This document shows, piece after piece, positions 46,611 through 58,269 of a stretch of 64,000 nt of DNA. The number at the start of each line of letters is the position of its first letter. Within the stretch, counting starts at the first letter, position 1. A program made the position numbers and the translations under genes. The stretch is from Lamellibrachia columna (taxonomy: Eukaryota; Annelida; Polychaeta; Sabellida; Siboglinidae), in NCBI GenBank assembly GCA_963662155.1, contig OY759263.1, forward strand, positions 44,600,002 through 44,664,001, read 5' to 3'. Under the pieces are notes generated by a model. That model was given only the letters and a program-made list of their open reading frames with translations. It searched no databases and had not been told where the DNA came from.

Positions 46611-46707
46611 AGAAAATTTTTTTACTCTCGATAAGCCAATGGCTTCCTTGTCCACTTGCCATCTGGAACTTGTTGTTTGGGATAGCAATCTTGTTAAATC
46701 TTGTTAT

Positions 46708-49700
46708 CATAGAACGTGATGCTTCAGCTGGATACTTTAGATACGCAATCTTTTAAATGAAAATCGTTGGATAATAACTTGTGGGAGGTCCTAAAACCGA
46801 TTTAGGAAGTTTTTTGTGCACATTTGTAGATATGTCGTGAGAAGAGTTCAATACAATAGTGAGAACTATTAATATGTCATCAAAGTTTTATGACACTTTT
46901 TACGGGCCTTGTAACCGTACGTCGCCCGACACCACCTGAAACTGTACGTCGGCAAGAACTGCTACGTGGCGATATACCCGTAGCTACTTCCTAGTGGTCT
47001 TCGTAGAAATTAAAGCGACGCCAAATGAATTGAAAAGAGTCCAGTTTTGCTAAATACCCAAATAGCACATTTGTTTTTTTTAAATATATGTTTCTACACG
47101 TTTTTATGAATGTCTTATTAATGTTATTAACGTCTAATAGCAAGTAAATTGGCGATTTTCGCCAAGCTAATATGTGCGCTTCATCGTCAGAGGTTTTTTC
47201 GCGGGAACAGACGTGCTCCAACTTGGAGATGACGGACTGTTTCAAGCGACTTATTATTGAAACATTATTTTGATACATTGACTGGAGCCGTTTGATAGCC
47301 ATATTATATTTTTAAATAATGGTTATATTTGTATAATGGATATACTAAACATATGTCATTAGAATAAAATAACAACCGTTTTCATATAAAATGTCATCTA
47401 AATAAAATAAGCAATTGATGGAAATTTGAAGCAAATGTTGCAATGCATCATATACTTGTATTCGTCTACATTGACTATATCAGTCGCCTAAGCCAATGTT
47501 ATATGTCATATGCGTTGGCAAACTTTATTTCTACAGAATAAATAAAAATGTTAACCAGCTTAGGTTTCGGGTGAAGAACGGCTTCACTATTTTAGTGTTA
47601 TGCTGAACACAGGAGTTAAACGTGTGTGTTTCAGATATGGGTGCCAATCGCGTCAATACCAATGCACAAGCTACGTGCCAGGGAATTCCCGAAGAGACAC
47701 AGAAAGGACCCCGAGGGGAAGAGCAGTTGTAGCAGCAATGCCAATATGACTATCGTGATCACTAGTGTGGCGTTACATGATGTGGCTGGCACAGACGTTG
47801 CGGCTCTCTCGCACATTGTGTAACAGCCCAGGAGCGGCCTCTGCAAGGAACTATACATAAGAAACGCCAAGCCCAAGATGCAGACAGTCCGTTCTAGCGA
47901 AACAACGATGAAAATCCTGGAAGTCAGCCCCGAAGCTACGATACGTGGAATGTGCCAGCAGTCCGTGGTATAATTAAATACCGCACACTCTATGGTCCCA
48001 AGACCAGTCTTGAATATATATGCCGTGTCTCTCTTCAAAAAGTGCACCAAAGACGAGGGCGGAGAGTTCCATCCAACATGTCCAGGGTGAGAGAATGCAA
48101 TTGACGACGAAGCAAGTGGAGAAGAAGGACGAGAAAGAGAGGTGATTTCAAAGAGGGATGACACTATGTAATAAAAAAATTCGATCAGTTCTGAGGTGCA
48201 TTTCATTCATATGATGCTACAAAATCAAACATGTTGGATCAGAACTACACTGAAGCACATTTGATTATTGCATAATGATTTTTGACACAAGAATACATTT
48301 CGACTTACATCATGCCTTTGACAATTCACCAACTCACTGTAATTTATTCATGAGGTTTCCATAGGTTGGCACCGTTGTGAAAATAATAAGAATATGATAT
48401 GATAACATAACGAACATGCACACAAATTATTTTGCATATTCAGTTACGTATTCAAAAGACGTTAAAGCTAGGTGAGATTTGATCAGTGGTCTTCCAAGTA
48501 ATATACACTATTCTACTGGAAATTATATTATGAGAAACCGTACGTCTGCATTTGTAAGCTATCTACGAAATGATAGCTATAACCCCAATGAAAATAAAGA
48601 GTACCCAGTTGAAAAAGCCCAAGTTATATTCTTCTCAATGAATAGTTTTCCATTGTAAGGTGACGGTTTTTTTTTCGGTTTACGGATCCGCCGACCACAT
48701 TTTGGTGAATAAAAAAAAGCGGTTAATTATTGTTTTTTTAATGTCCCGCCTACTTTCTCACGCGACATTTTTTTAAACAAATAATCTATTATAATAATAA
48801 TCTATAAAAAACAAATATAATGTCTGAAAAACGAAATGTTCACAAAAATCGAATGGCAGAGAAGCATTGCGGCACCGAAAATATATTTTTAACGCCGGGG
48901 AATGGCCTTTCACGGTAGCGTTGTACCGCATTACTGCGCAGACAACTCATTGTTCTCCGACTGTTAATACACAATACAAATGATCAGTCTCGTGCAAAAT
49001 TGGTGTGAATAATGTCCTGTAAGAGAAATTATTTTCATAGTCATGAAAGTTTCAAAACGAAATATAGACGGACTATTTCCAGGCGTAGCCGTAGGCCCCG
49101 GGCTGTGGTCAAGCTGTAATGTGTTACCGACATGTTGCTACGATGTTCGGACCAACTATATTCATTCGCCGTGAAAGCGGAACGTATCGTCTGGTTACTG
49201 TGATTCCAGTACACATCAGTATTATATCTGTCTAAATGACTAAACCATGTCCTTAAACGAGCAAATATCAGCGTAGTTTATTGTGCCTTTGACGCTAATG
49301 GAAATGGTAACGTATATGTGACCTGGTGACCCCGCCGCATTTTGGCGGCAAATTAAGGGGACGTGTCAATATTACAAATGGCCATGTTTTGTCAACAATA
49401 CGTAAAACGCCAGTGAAAAACTGTAAATTTCGACACAAAAACAAACATTTGTTGAGATTGCGTTTTCATTAATAACCATGAAATGGTGCTTAATTTCTTA
49501 TTTCTTATTTTCTTAGAAAAAAAACTACAATACTTACGACGTTGCAATTTGGCGTATGAGCGCCTCATACATGTAGGCAATATAATACGATATTGAATTA
49601 CGATTGGTGAAGGGTTTGTATCAAAAATACACTGGAACTTTAAGCTCTCATTCAACTTGCTTAATTCAATCACAGTGGCGTAGCATACATAATAACCAAA

Positions 49701-50535
49701 ATATATCTTGAAGTTATCAGTGACACTGTCATACTTATATGTGTGTCATTCATTCCTTTGGGGATTTTCTCAAAACGAAATAATTTCACATTTTGGGGCT
49801 ATTTTTTACATTTACAAAAATGTAAAAAACATCTTGTAACGTAACCAAATAAATGAAAAACTGCAAATGTTATTAATCTGGAATATTATGTAGTATTTAA
49901 TCTACAATCTGTGAAGACATTGTTAATTTATCTTAAAAACTTCTACTGAAACTAATCAATTCAATACAAGCATATAATATCCGCTCCAGCTACCTTAAAC
50001 ACTATTGTAATAATCCATACAAAAACTTAAAAAAAAACTGACCTTGATTAACCCTTTCCCCCTTCGTCTCTCTTGTCTCTTTTTTACCCGTCCTGCTTTT
50101 GACATGACAGTAAAACATTTTTTATCTTTATTTTTTCCTCTCCTCCGATGTTAGACATGACTGTAAAAATCCGTAAACCTAAAAATAAAAAAAATGTGGC
50201 CTAATGGCATCTTATAATATAACGTCACGTCCCAAACATAAATATATCATTTTACATGTATATAAAGTGAAATATCACATATAATTATTATTAAATAAGT
50301 GCAATGACCTTTCAATCTACAAGGACTTGTGTGCATACGTACGGTTTCAGATCTTAAGTATTTACAACTACAGCTGTACTCCCAACTTCACCTAGCTGTC
50401 AAATGCTCAATTTTAGGAGTTACCGGGTAGTCTAATTAGATCAATATTATCTCTCGATGTGACAACAATGTATGACGTTATACGAATGCGTTTATTTTTA
50501 CCCCTCTTTTGGACCACATTTGTGAACGCTTCGTG

Positions 50536-50599
<64 letters not shown>

Positions 50600-52280
50600 G
50601 CATGGGTTAATTTCAATTGTTCATTTATTAATTGAATTAACTCAATTAATTTCATTTAATTAATTAACTTTTTTCAGAAAGGCTAATTTAATTTAATTAA
50701 TTAACTTTTCGAAAAGGGGTTAATTTTATTTTATTTAATTGACAACTTTGACAACAATCTAATTTTTTTGCTTATTTAACAGTTGAAATTACTGGATATT
50801 TCACAAATGTTTCCAGAAGGCGTGCAGTGACTATTGCAGCCACTACCCTGAGAGAGATCAGGTTCAGGCATGTATGAATAGGAGGGAGAACATCACAGAG
50901 CACAAATGTACCAACTGGGGTGGGCTGGTCATTCAGGCACTGGTGAATTGAAGGGAAGGTCTAGAAAATAGAATGTTCTCTTGTAGGGTGATAAGTTGAT
51001 GATTAATCTTGGCTTCTGCAAATCTTTGTTTAAAGTAAACATTTGGGGTTGGCAACGTGCAGCCAAATGGACCTACGGGACCAAATCTATGTGTTCATAT
51101 AACCGTTTATGGGAAGATGTAGAGAAATGTAATATAACTTCAGTTTTGGATCTTTTACAGTGCAAGCTTAAATCAAAAGCATGCCAATTCTAGTGATGCA
51201 TACAAAATAGTGTATGCATAATTAAATACTATTGTATAAAGGGGAATCCTAATGATTTAGAATAAAACTAAAAATATATTAATTAGGAGGAAATCCCAAT
51301 TCCACATGTGAATTCCCTAATTACCAGTTACAATTTAAATAGTAGTGTAGCTCTTTGTTGCTGCGTAGCGGTGAGAACGTTGTGAGCGTTATGCTTTCTT
51401 CTAGCGTGCACAATGAAGATGCGCATAAACAAATCGGGTGATTGCCTTAAAAGGTCCAGATGAAAACATCCGATATTGAAAAATAGCCCCAACACTTTGA
51501 ACAGTTGTGGCGTTGGGCCGTTTCAGACTGGGTAATATTGATATGAAGTCACGACGGCGATGGGTTATTCTGGTTTTGTGGAACATGTGCACCAACTGGG
51601 TTCTTTTCAATATTTATGTGGAAACCTTTTAGTGTGGGGGGCCATTTCGAACTGTGGCTGTTTCGCTTATGCGGGGGGGGGGCAGTTTCGGACTGGGTGT
51701 GTTTTGGCCTAAAGACAATTCAGTATTGTGGCGTTTCGTTAGTTGCGCTGGACATTTTTAGCTTCATGCCGTTTTTGGTTCAGGTGGCCATTTATGTTAC
51801 TCTCTTACTTTTGCATAAGCCTTGGAAGCTGTTGAATATTGGATATTGGTGGGGGGAGTTGATTTCTGTAAGTATATTGGGTGTTCAACACATATAATAC
51901 CCACCAAAATATACAGGGAGCGCGCCCCAAGTCCCTCCGGTTTTGACGCCTATGTTTTGACAATGCAATGGGCTAGTTCAGTCTGTATCCTCTAGTTATG
52001 TGGGCCCAGGGGTCCAACCATTACAGTATCGTGTTCTTTTTCATCTGGGCCTGGGTAGTTCCCTGTTGGGGTATGTGCCTTTTTGTCTGTGGCCATTTCT
52101 GTTTGATACGTTTTAGATTTTTTTTATCTCAGGTCCATTTCAGTGGTGATCATGATTGGCTTGCATGCTGAAAATATCTATCGATCGACAGCTCACTTAC
52201 TCCATATTTACCAGAAATAATAATGAGTTCTTGTTTAAAACGGACGCATGTAGTCAAACTATATAGGTCATTTATACTGT
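46708..52280. other. Mostly unassigned region with GAAACCGTACGTC motifs
   Basis: No gene could be identified. The motif (G/A)AACYGTACGTC occurs at 46911, 46938 and 48534, and inverted (ACGTACGGTTTCAG) at 50338-50351. It also occurs at 39872. A (TA)n tract is at 50541-50597, followed by TTAATTAATTAAC-rich low-complexity sequence to 50750. A 191-codon minus frame at 47631-48206 is open but unrecognised. Confidence 0.4.
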
Positions 52281-52287
52281 TGGCATA

Positions 52288-53640
52288 TTGCAATATGTAA
52301 CACACGTGGCTTCAATTTTTACTTTCTATGATGTTAAACAACGTAATGTGGATGTGGAGATAGATCTGGTCATAGATGAAATCAGCATTTATCCAATAAC
52401 AAAAACAGAAATTAGAACAGCGCTAATGAAGATGAAAAATGGGAAAGCAGGGGGCAAGGACGAAATTACAGCAGCATTATTAAAAGCATACATGAATACA
52501 ACAGAGGGATGGCTTGTAAACTTATTCAGAATATTTTGGGAACAAGAGAGAGTGCCCAAAACATGGAGAACAGGTAGTGGAATGGCAGGCAACTCTATAC
52601 ATCACATTTGACTCAATGCACCGAGAAAGTCTATGGAAAATCATGGAGCTATGGAATTCCACGCAAGATAATTCACATGGTTCAGATGTTATAAGATAGT
52701 GAATGCGCAGTGTTAGACGAAGGTGAGGAATATGAGTGGTTCAAGGTTAAAACTGGAGTTAAACAAAGATGTGTAATGTCTGGATTTTTCTTCTTGATGG
52801 TAGATTGAATAATGAGAAAACAACAGCATGAAATAAAACAGGGATAAGATGGAACTTCACGTCAACTAGAGGACCTGGACTTTGCCGATGACATAGCACT
52901 CATCAAGCTACACACACATGCAAACAGAGACAAGACAACTGAATCAATTTGCAGCAAGGACAAGACTAAGAATAAATAAAGAGAAAACTCAAGTATTGAG
53001 GATAAACAGCAAGTACAAAAACAGAATATTAATTGATGATCAAGAACTAAAGGAAGTGGACAAGTATAACTACCTGGGTGCTAACGCCAGTAAGCAAGGA
53101 GGAGGCGGTGATGACATTGTTAACATAATTCGTAAAACTATGATCTCTTTCATGACGCTAAAGCAAATATGGAGTTCAAATATATACACATTGAGATCTA
53201 AATTCAGGCTTTTAACACACTTATTAAACCAGCGTTGTTGTATGGTGAAACATGGAAAATAAACAAAGGCGAAAAGTAGATACATTTTTTCAAGTGCTTT
53301 AAAACGAATTCTACAAATTAGGTGGCCATACTTATCAAATCAATATGTTCTTGCAAAAAAATTGAAGACAATCAGCACCGAGGTCAAGTGAAGAAGATGG
53401 AATTGCAAACAGCAAATGTGAGACGGCATTGACCTGGACGCCCGAAGGTAGAAGAAAGCTTGATCGACCAAAGACCACGTGGCGATCAACTATTGAAAAT
53501 GAAAGACACGTACTGGGGTGGAACTGCTGGAATGAGGCCAAACCCGTAGCAGTTGACAGAGCGAGTTGGAGGAGATGCACTTCAACCTCACTGGGCCCGA
53601 AGTGGATAGGTGAGGCGATGAAAACAACGTAACAATTAAA
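52288..53640 (+). mobile_element. LINE remnant, RT and C-terminal domain of a non-CR1 family
   Basis: Frames read TKTEIRTALMKMKNGKAGGK then DEITAALLKA (RT fingers) up to VPKTWRTG. A deletion jumps to FDSMHRESLWKIMELW (palm A region), then VKQRCVMSGFFFL, LDFADDIALI (both catalytic Asp kept) and LRINKEKTQVLRINSKYKNR. YNYLGANASKQGGGGDD and the tail WTPEGRRKLDRPKTTWRSTI follow. It is clearly a separate family from the CR1 copies. Stops and a missing palm segment show it is dead. It lies in antisense orientation to the TRPM exons next to it. Confidence 0.82.
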
Positions 53641-53715
53641 AGTAGAATCCAAACTGCAATTACTGAGGAAAGCATACATTGTGCTTGGTTGGCTCATCAA
53701 TTTTGCGAAGCTTAC

Positions 53716-53821
53716 CTGAACGTTGCAATGAGAAGGCTCAACAACAGAATGTGAGACATCATCATGTAGATGGCAAACAGGACAATGGCTAAGCTCTCGA
53801 GTCCATCATGAGAGTTGGCAT
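53716..53821 (-). CDS. TRPM-family channel, exon with S6
   Basis: An acceptor TTTGTAG precedes 53821 and a donor TTCAG|GTAAGC follows 53716 (minus). Joined in phase to the pore exon (which leaves one base), it reads DANSHDGLES, then LAIVLFAIYMMMSHILLLSL and LIATF. This is S6 of a TRPM channel, which normally reads ..YLL.ANILLLNLLIA.F. The Asn often found before L-L-I-A is Ser here. The next exon (TRP box) was not found within the window. Confidence 0.75.
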
Positions 53822-54109
53822 CTACAAAGACAACATATGTGTATGCAGTTTCGCTGTATTTCCATTATTATTACCAATTAAATAAACAAAACACAATGAC
53901 GATCACCCACTCACTTGAACAAGGTAAACGTGTTGGCATTGAAGCTTGCACGTGAACAGTCGCAGCTGTTTTAAGTGGATGATAGTGGAAACTATCCGAG
54001 TGATTTCTGTGCATAATATTTTGGCACGAAATGTGTCCACGTTTATTAAAATTTAGATAAATGTTGCTTCTACCAAACTAGGGGTGTTTTAAAAGTATGT
54101 TGGCCCATC

Positions 54110-54196
54110 TCCCTCTCTCTCTCTCCTCTCCTCTCCCCCCCCTCTCTCTCTCTCTCCTCTCACTCTTGCTCTCTCCCTCCCCTCTCTATCTCTGTT
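54110..54196. repeat. CT-rich pyrimidine tract
   Basis: Runs of CTCTCT and CCCCC with few interruptions, next to CR1 fragment H. Confidence 0.9.
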
Positions 54197-54204
54197 ATAT
54201 TCTC

Positions 54205-54405
54205 CTAATCAAACCAAGACATTTATTAAACTTTTGAAGCTGTAACACCACACTGCTCTGAGACTTTCATATCAGCGCGTAATGTTACTCCCATTTCACT
54301 AATTTGTTTAGATCATCTTGTAAATATTGTGTATCTCCATCATGTTTAACCATTCTAAACACTTTTGTGCCATCCACAAATTTCGGTACCTTGCTTGTTA
54401 TGTTA
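54205..54405 (-). mobile_element. CR1-type fragment H in the TRPM intron
   Basis: Plus-strand sequence such as ACACTGCTCTGAGACTTTCA, TATCAGCGCGTAATGTTACTC and ACTTTTGTGCCATCCACAAA matches the complement of the CR1 RT region just after FADD. An internal deletion joins two parts. It ends about 85 bp from the splice donor of the pore exon. Confidence 0.8.
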
Positions 54406-54491
54406 AAACATACACATAAGAAGTCGGAATATATACACATCTGGTGTGATATTGTTCTCACCTTCAATATCACCTGTGATATTGTTCTCAC

Positions 54492-54666
54492 CTTCAATTT
54501 CTTCAAGCTGTAGTTCACCATACATTTGCCAGTAAGGCAAGTAAACGATGTCACGTAGCAGCGCATATGACAACTCAGATTTGGGAAATAGCAATGCCCG
54601 AGATGCCACACCATACGACACGATGAATAATGCCAGGACTAGTAGGAACTTCAGCAAGTCTAGAAC
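54492..54666 (-). CDS. TRPM-family channel, S5-pore exon
   Basis: The acceptor GCACACAG precedes 54666. The 175-bp exon reads VLDLLKFLLVLALFIVSYGV, then ASRALLFPKSELSYALLRDI, then VYLPYWQMYGELQLEEIE. This matches S5 and the entry to the pore loop of TRPM1/3/6/7-type channels (SFGVARQAILFP.., Y.PYW.IYGE). The donor GAAG|GTGAGA lies at 54492/54491, phase 1. A second identical donor lies 30 bp downstream because of a tandem duplication, which would add ten in-frame residues with an NNIT glycosylation site. Confidence 0.85.
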
Positions 54667-55120
54667 CTGTGTGCAAATAAATAACGATTGCCCAGAACAT
54701 TATATAAAATTAAATAATTATTTGTGAAGTGGATTCCCAAGTCTACACACTATAATACATAGAAGGATATCTAACTTGTAGCTTCTTGTTTTTAATCCTT
54801 GTATGCTTCTGCATCTAGTGATGCTTTCATGTAACGAGTTCCATAGTTTTTCTCCATAAACAGAAATGCAAATGACATCGATCTTATATTAGTATATTAG
54901 TACGAACACGATTTGTACCGAATGCATATTTATGTCGAACATCATATTTTGATACATACAGTTTAAAAAAATGCAAATTGTCAGGTAATTAATTGTGATA
55001 AGCTTTAAACACGATAACCGCAACCAACAATACACTTTTGAATTACCCACTATTTTACATAATATTAAAATTTTTGAAGTTCTGATACATGTAGTTAGGT
55101 ATGACAGTTCCATAATCGTA

Positions 55121-55153
<33 letters not shown>

Positions 55154-55309
55154 GAACAACAAGACACGCGGAATGTGATGTTCAATTTTATTCCACTGGT
55201 GTTTCATTTCAGTTGAACATAGCCAGTGTTTTCGATTTCTTTGTGTGGTAATTTAAATGGTCAATGTACAGTGAACATCTAAACACCATTTGGGCAGTTT
55301 GTTTACTAG

Positions 55310-55870
55310 ACCTACTTTGGTAAATTCAATAGTATGTCCTCCATTAGCATAGATGACAGCCCTGCATCTATGCTAATGGAGGCGGTTAACAGTTTTCCTA
55401 GGGTTGTTGATCCAAGCGTAGATGACCGTCCTGCGATGAACTGCGAGTGTGGCTGGTCGGGGACACCCCTGTTTGAGCCGCCTCTACAGCTCATCCCAAA
55501 AGGGCTCAATGTGATTATGTTCTGTACAGAGAGAGAGAGCCAGGGTATGGTCCGGATGTTGTGGTGCTGGAGGAAGTCTTGCGTGACCTAGGCAGTGTGT
55601 GGGTGAGCGTTGTCCTGTTGCAATATGGTGTTTCCATGGTGACAAAAATAGGACGATTTGGGTGTGTGAGCACTTGGTCAATATACCATTGCTCCGTGAC
55701 CCCATTTCTTCGTGGGACAAGGTTTTGAAAGATGACTGGTCCCACACGTATTTCATCTGAAAACAGGATCACATGCCCTTGTCTCTGACGCCAGTTCACG
55801 TGGTGTTGGACCATTGCAGTCGTGCCAGCGCCAAGATGTTTGTCCAACTTAATCGAGATATCTCATCTAG
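55310..55870 (-). pseudogene. Tc1/mariner transposase remnant
   Basis: Minus-strand fragments include HVILFSDEIRV (first DDE Asp in the FSDE block), QWYIDQVLTHPNRP, a frameshifted TLTHTLPRS.. region (the usual DNARPHTA block is destroyed) and IEPFWDEL (the PIEHLWDE-type Glu-region block). Several frameshifts. It lies in the intron between the S3-S4 and pore exons of the TRPM gene. A 16-bp-stem palindrome at 55340-55380 is inside it. Confidence 0.75.
55340..55380. repeat. Perfect 16-bp-stem palindrome
   Basis: TCCATTAGCATAGATG at 55340-55355 is the exact inverse complement of 55365-55380, separated by 9 nt. It sits inside the Tc1-like remnant. Confidence 0.85.
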
Positions 55871-55879
55871 CTGCGTCAT

Positions 55880-57250
55880 GTTGCGTTAACAAAGGTTCGG
55901 CGAGTTCATTGTATCGTAATAAAAACGTGTTACATTTTTTTCCGTTTCTTTTCTTGTTCAGTATATATGTAGTAATGATGATGTTTGGTAAATAATTGTG
56001 AGAAAAATAGTGGCACAGAAACAATAATTAGTCACTGTGTGTAGCGTAGTATGTTTAATGATACGGAAACAAGACCAGTGTTGTTGAAATGGTAACGCTA
56101 TATCGCTGCAATGTGCTAGTGATCGCCAAACATTGCATTTATTTACCGTACCATTTTGCAACATTCTGCACATTGTCAAAACAGTTTTTTTCTTTTTTTG
56201 TAAACGGACCCAAAACAAATTTTGGCAGAATGTTAAGTTTTCTTGTTGTGTTGAAATGGATTAATGTATCGCGTTCACCGTTGCAAGCCACGTATTTCTG
56301 GTGTGTGCTGCACACGTGGGTACCTTGATATGTCATAAACAGGCGGGGACTTTGTGTGGGTCTTGGGGCATGGTATTGACGTGGGAAAATCTGCTTCTCA
56401 AACCCAGAATCTTACATGTCTTTATTGCTGTATTCCATATTTTCTTACTTACACCCTCGCCATTGTTTCAAGTTTATATGCTCAACAATCCGAGCTGACT
56501 CAAATTAATACTAGTATATTGGTCAAGGTGACCAAGTTCATTTTGAAAGACATATACAAGTCCCGTGTGAACGAACATGCATAATATATTCCCACAGGTC
56601 ACATGTGTCTGTCTTTGGAAGGGCAGCAACCATCTTTGTACTTCGTCATGGTGAATCACCATGGAAAGTAACTACGTGAACTATTATAGTCAAGACATTT
56701 CTAAATCGCATTGATGCAGTCTTTTGCAGACTATTGCAGCTGCGGAGAACCCATCATTTGTTTATTTAAAGAAAAAAGTAAACAAAGAGAATCTAATTTG
56801 AACTATAAAAAAAATTTTCAAGCGAAGATATGGTTATGGTCACACTGTGTAAGGGACGTCATTCATTTATGTGAGTAAGGGAACGTTCACTCCATTTTCA
56901 ATGCATTAAGAATTCTTCTGACAAACATGTGGTGGGTGTTGTTAAGATATGTGGACAGTATCCCTGTGATGCCTCTCTTCCCGAGACCCGCTGATGTTGA
57001 CAGCCATCTCAGCTTGGGTTCAAATGATATACCGAGGAATTGCTGACAATGTGATATACTGCCTAATGTTTTTATCAATGTACGTAGTGGGTTAACCAGT
57101 GTCTACTTTATTTCCGCCACTCTAAAATGGGTTGTGTTCACAATGGAAAAATCAGAACATTGATGTAGCACTGCCCTTGTCATATGTCACACGCAAGCAT
57201 GTTGAGTGTACATACAGTGTGGAAAAGTGTTCTGCTGTGCGTTCATACGT
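55880..57250. other. TRPM intron, no recognised features
   Basis: No exon with convincing splice borders or transposon protein was identified between the Tc1-like remnant and the S3-S4 exon. Confidence 0.4.
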
Positions 57251-57252
57251 AC

Positions 57253-57552
57253 CGCTAGTCTCACCATGAACACATATGGGCCAATCGACTTGAAAACTAC
57301 AAACACTTGCAAATAGCGTATGTATAACAGCAAGATGGCGACGCTGTAGCATCCGCGTGCGAAGTTGAGCAGGCCACTGTCCATCTGGCTACTGTTGAGC
57401 TGGCCACCGTCGAGCAGGCCACCGTTGAGCAGGCCACCGTCGAGCTGGCCACCGAGCCGCAGCAAGAAGGATAGAATGAAGAACACACAGCCTATCATGT
57501 CGATCTTGTTCCAGTCATTACTCCAGTGTTCTTTACAGCCGGATTTTATCAT
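57253..57552 (-). CDS. TRPM-family channel, S3-S4 exon
   Basis: The acceptor GTTTGCAG precedes 57552 and the donor GCG|GTACGT follows 57253; 300 bp, phase 0 at both ends. It reads MIKSGCKEHWSNDWNKIDM, then IGCVFFILSFLLRLG (S3). An expanded GGLLD/GGLLN-type repeat follows, then LLNFARGCYSVAILLLYIRY and LQVFVVFKSIGPYVFMVRLA (S4, S4-S5). WN..D, YxR and LGPY-like motifs are TRPM hallmarks. The roughly 20-residue Gly/Leu repeat between S3 and S4 (57378-57453) is unusual for the family. Confidence 0.82.
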
Positions 57553-57733
57553 CTGCAAACAATGCACCCCATCTTCCCTAGTTTGTATACGACTGATGCA
57601 CAATAAATATATTTTTTGGCAAACGAAACCATTATAATGGGGAAAGGGACGGAAAATTTGGGAGCACGGCATAATGTTTCGTTCACGTGCATGCTAAAAA
57701 AAATTAATGTTTAAACATGAAGGTTGAACCAAC

Positions 57734-57877
57734 CTGCGCAACCTCGTGTATGATCCAGGTAAACATGAGAACACATACATTCCACTCTAGAAGGCCAATG
57801 TACGAGTCTTGTGACTCCCGCGGAAGTTCCGTCAACAACATAACACTGAACGTCACCAGCATTATGGCATAGAACAC
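57734..57877 (-). CDS. TRPM-family channel, S1-S2 exon
   Basis: An acceptor TTGTAG precedes 57877 and a donor CAG|GTTGGT follows 57734; 144 bp, phase 0. It reads VFYAIMLVTFSVMLLTELPR, ESQDSYIGLLEWNVCVLMF, TWIIHEVAQ, with hydrophobic S1 and S2 halves and the E(E/V).(R/A)Q end typical of TRPM S2. It splices in frame to 57552. Confidence 0.8.
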
Positions 57878-58175
57878 CTACAACGTGATACTAATATATT
57901 ATCACCTAAAAATAGATTATTAACAACATACTGTTCAAATTTAATCTCATTACCAAGATGCCATTTACACAAAACAATCTAGGGATGAATATTCCTACCA
58001 GTTTAACATCATCACATCACATCATTGAATTTAACAACACATCATTGGAAAAAAGGCACAGTTCCTGTTTTAAAGTTTATGCTAGGTTGGATAATGTTGT
58101 CTAAAACGGACAGCTTAAAGGAATGCGTTTGAAGTGCTCTACCAAAATTGATGTACATAATAAATAAACACATAC

Positions 58176-58265
58176 CATGTGGAGCACAAACTTTGTCCTT
58201 GGACTGAAGTATCGATCATTCAGAATGTCTTGTATCGTTGCACACACACCTCGTGAAGCTTGGTC
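58176..58265 (-). CDS. TRPM-family channel, pre-S1/S1 exon
   Basis: An acceptor TTAATAG precedes 58265 and a donor CACATG|GTATGT follows 58176; 90 bp, phase 0. It reads DQASRGVCATIQDILNDRYF, then SPRTKFVLHM, corresponding to the (A/S)P.TKF entry to S1 in TRPM channels. The long cytoplasmic N-terminal region upstream (higher coordinates) was not found in the window. Confidence 0.72.
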
Positions 58266-58269
58266 CTAT

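Larger units (their letters stand above)
39990..46707 (+). mobile_element. CR1-type LINE copy F, carrying a nested hAT insertion
   Basis: The 5' UTR (from about 39990) is shared with copy G (TAGACATATATTAAGAAAC, AAGTGATACATTTACAT). ORF1 is at 40420-41685, endonuclease at 41780-42120, then a deletion to the EN-RT linker and RT at 42480-46500, interrupted by the hAT at 42690-45085. The 3' end shows ATCTTGTTAAATCTTGTTA. Without the insert it is about 4.3 kb, close to full length but missing much of the endonuclease. Confidence 0.9.

Noticed and set aside
47631..48206. 191-codon minus-strand frame with a hydrophobic C-terminal segment
   Set aside because: There is no recognised domain, no clear splice or promoter context, and the opposite strand is also partly open; kept only as an unassigned frame.
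51616..51897. 93-codon frame with hydrophobic stretches
   Set aside because: There is no family similarity that I can recognise, no splice borders, and it spans a G-run; likely chance.
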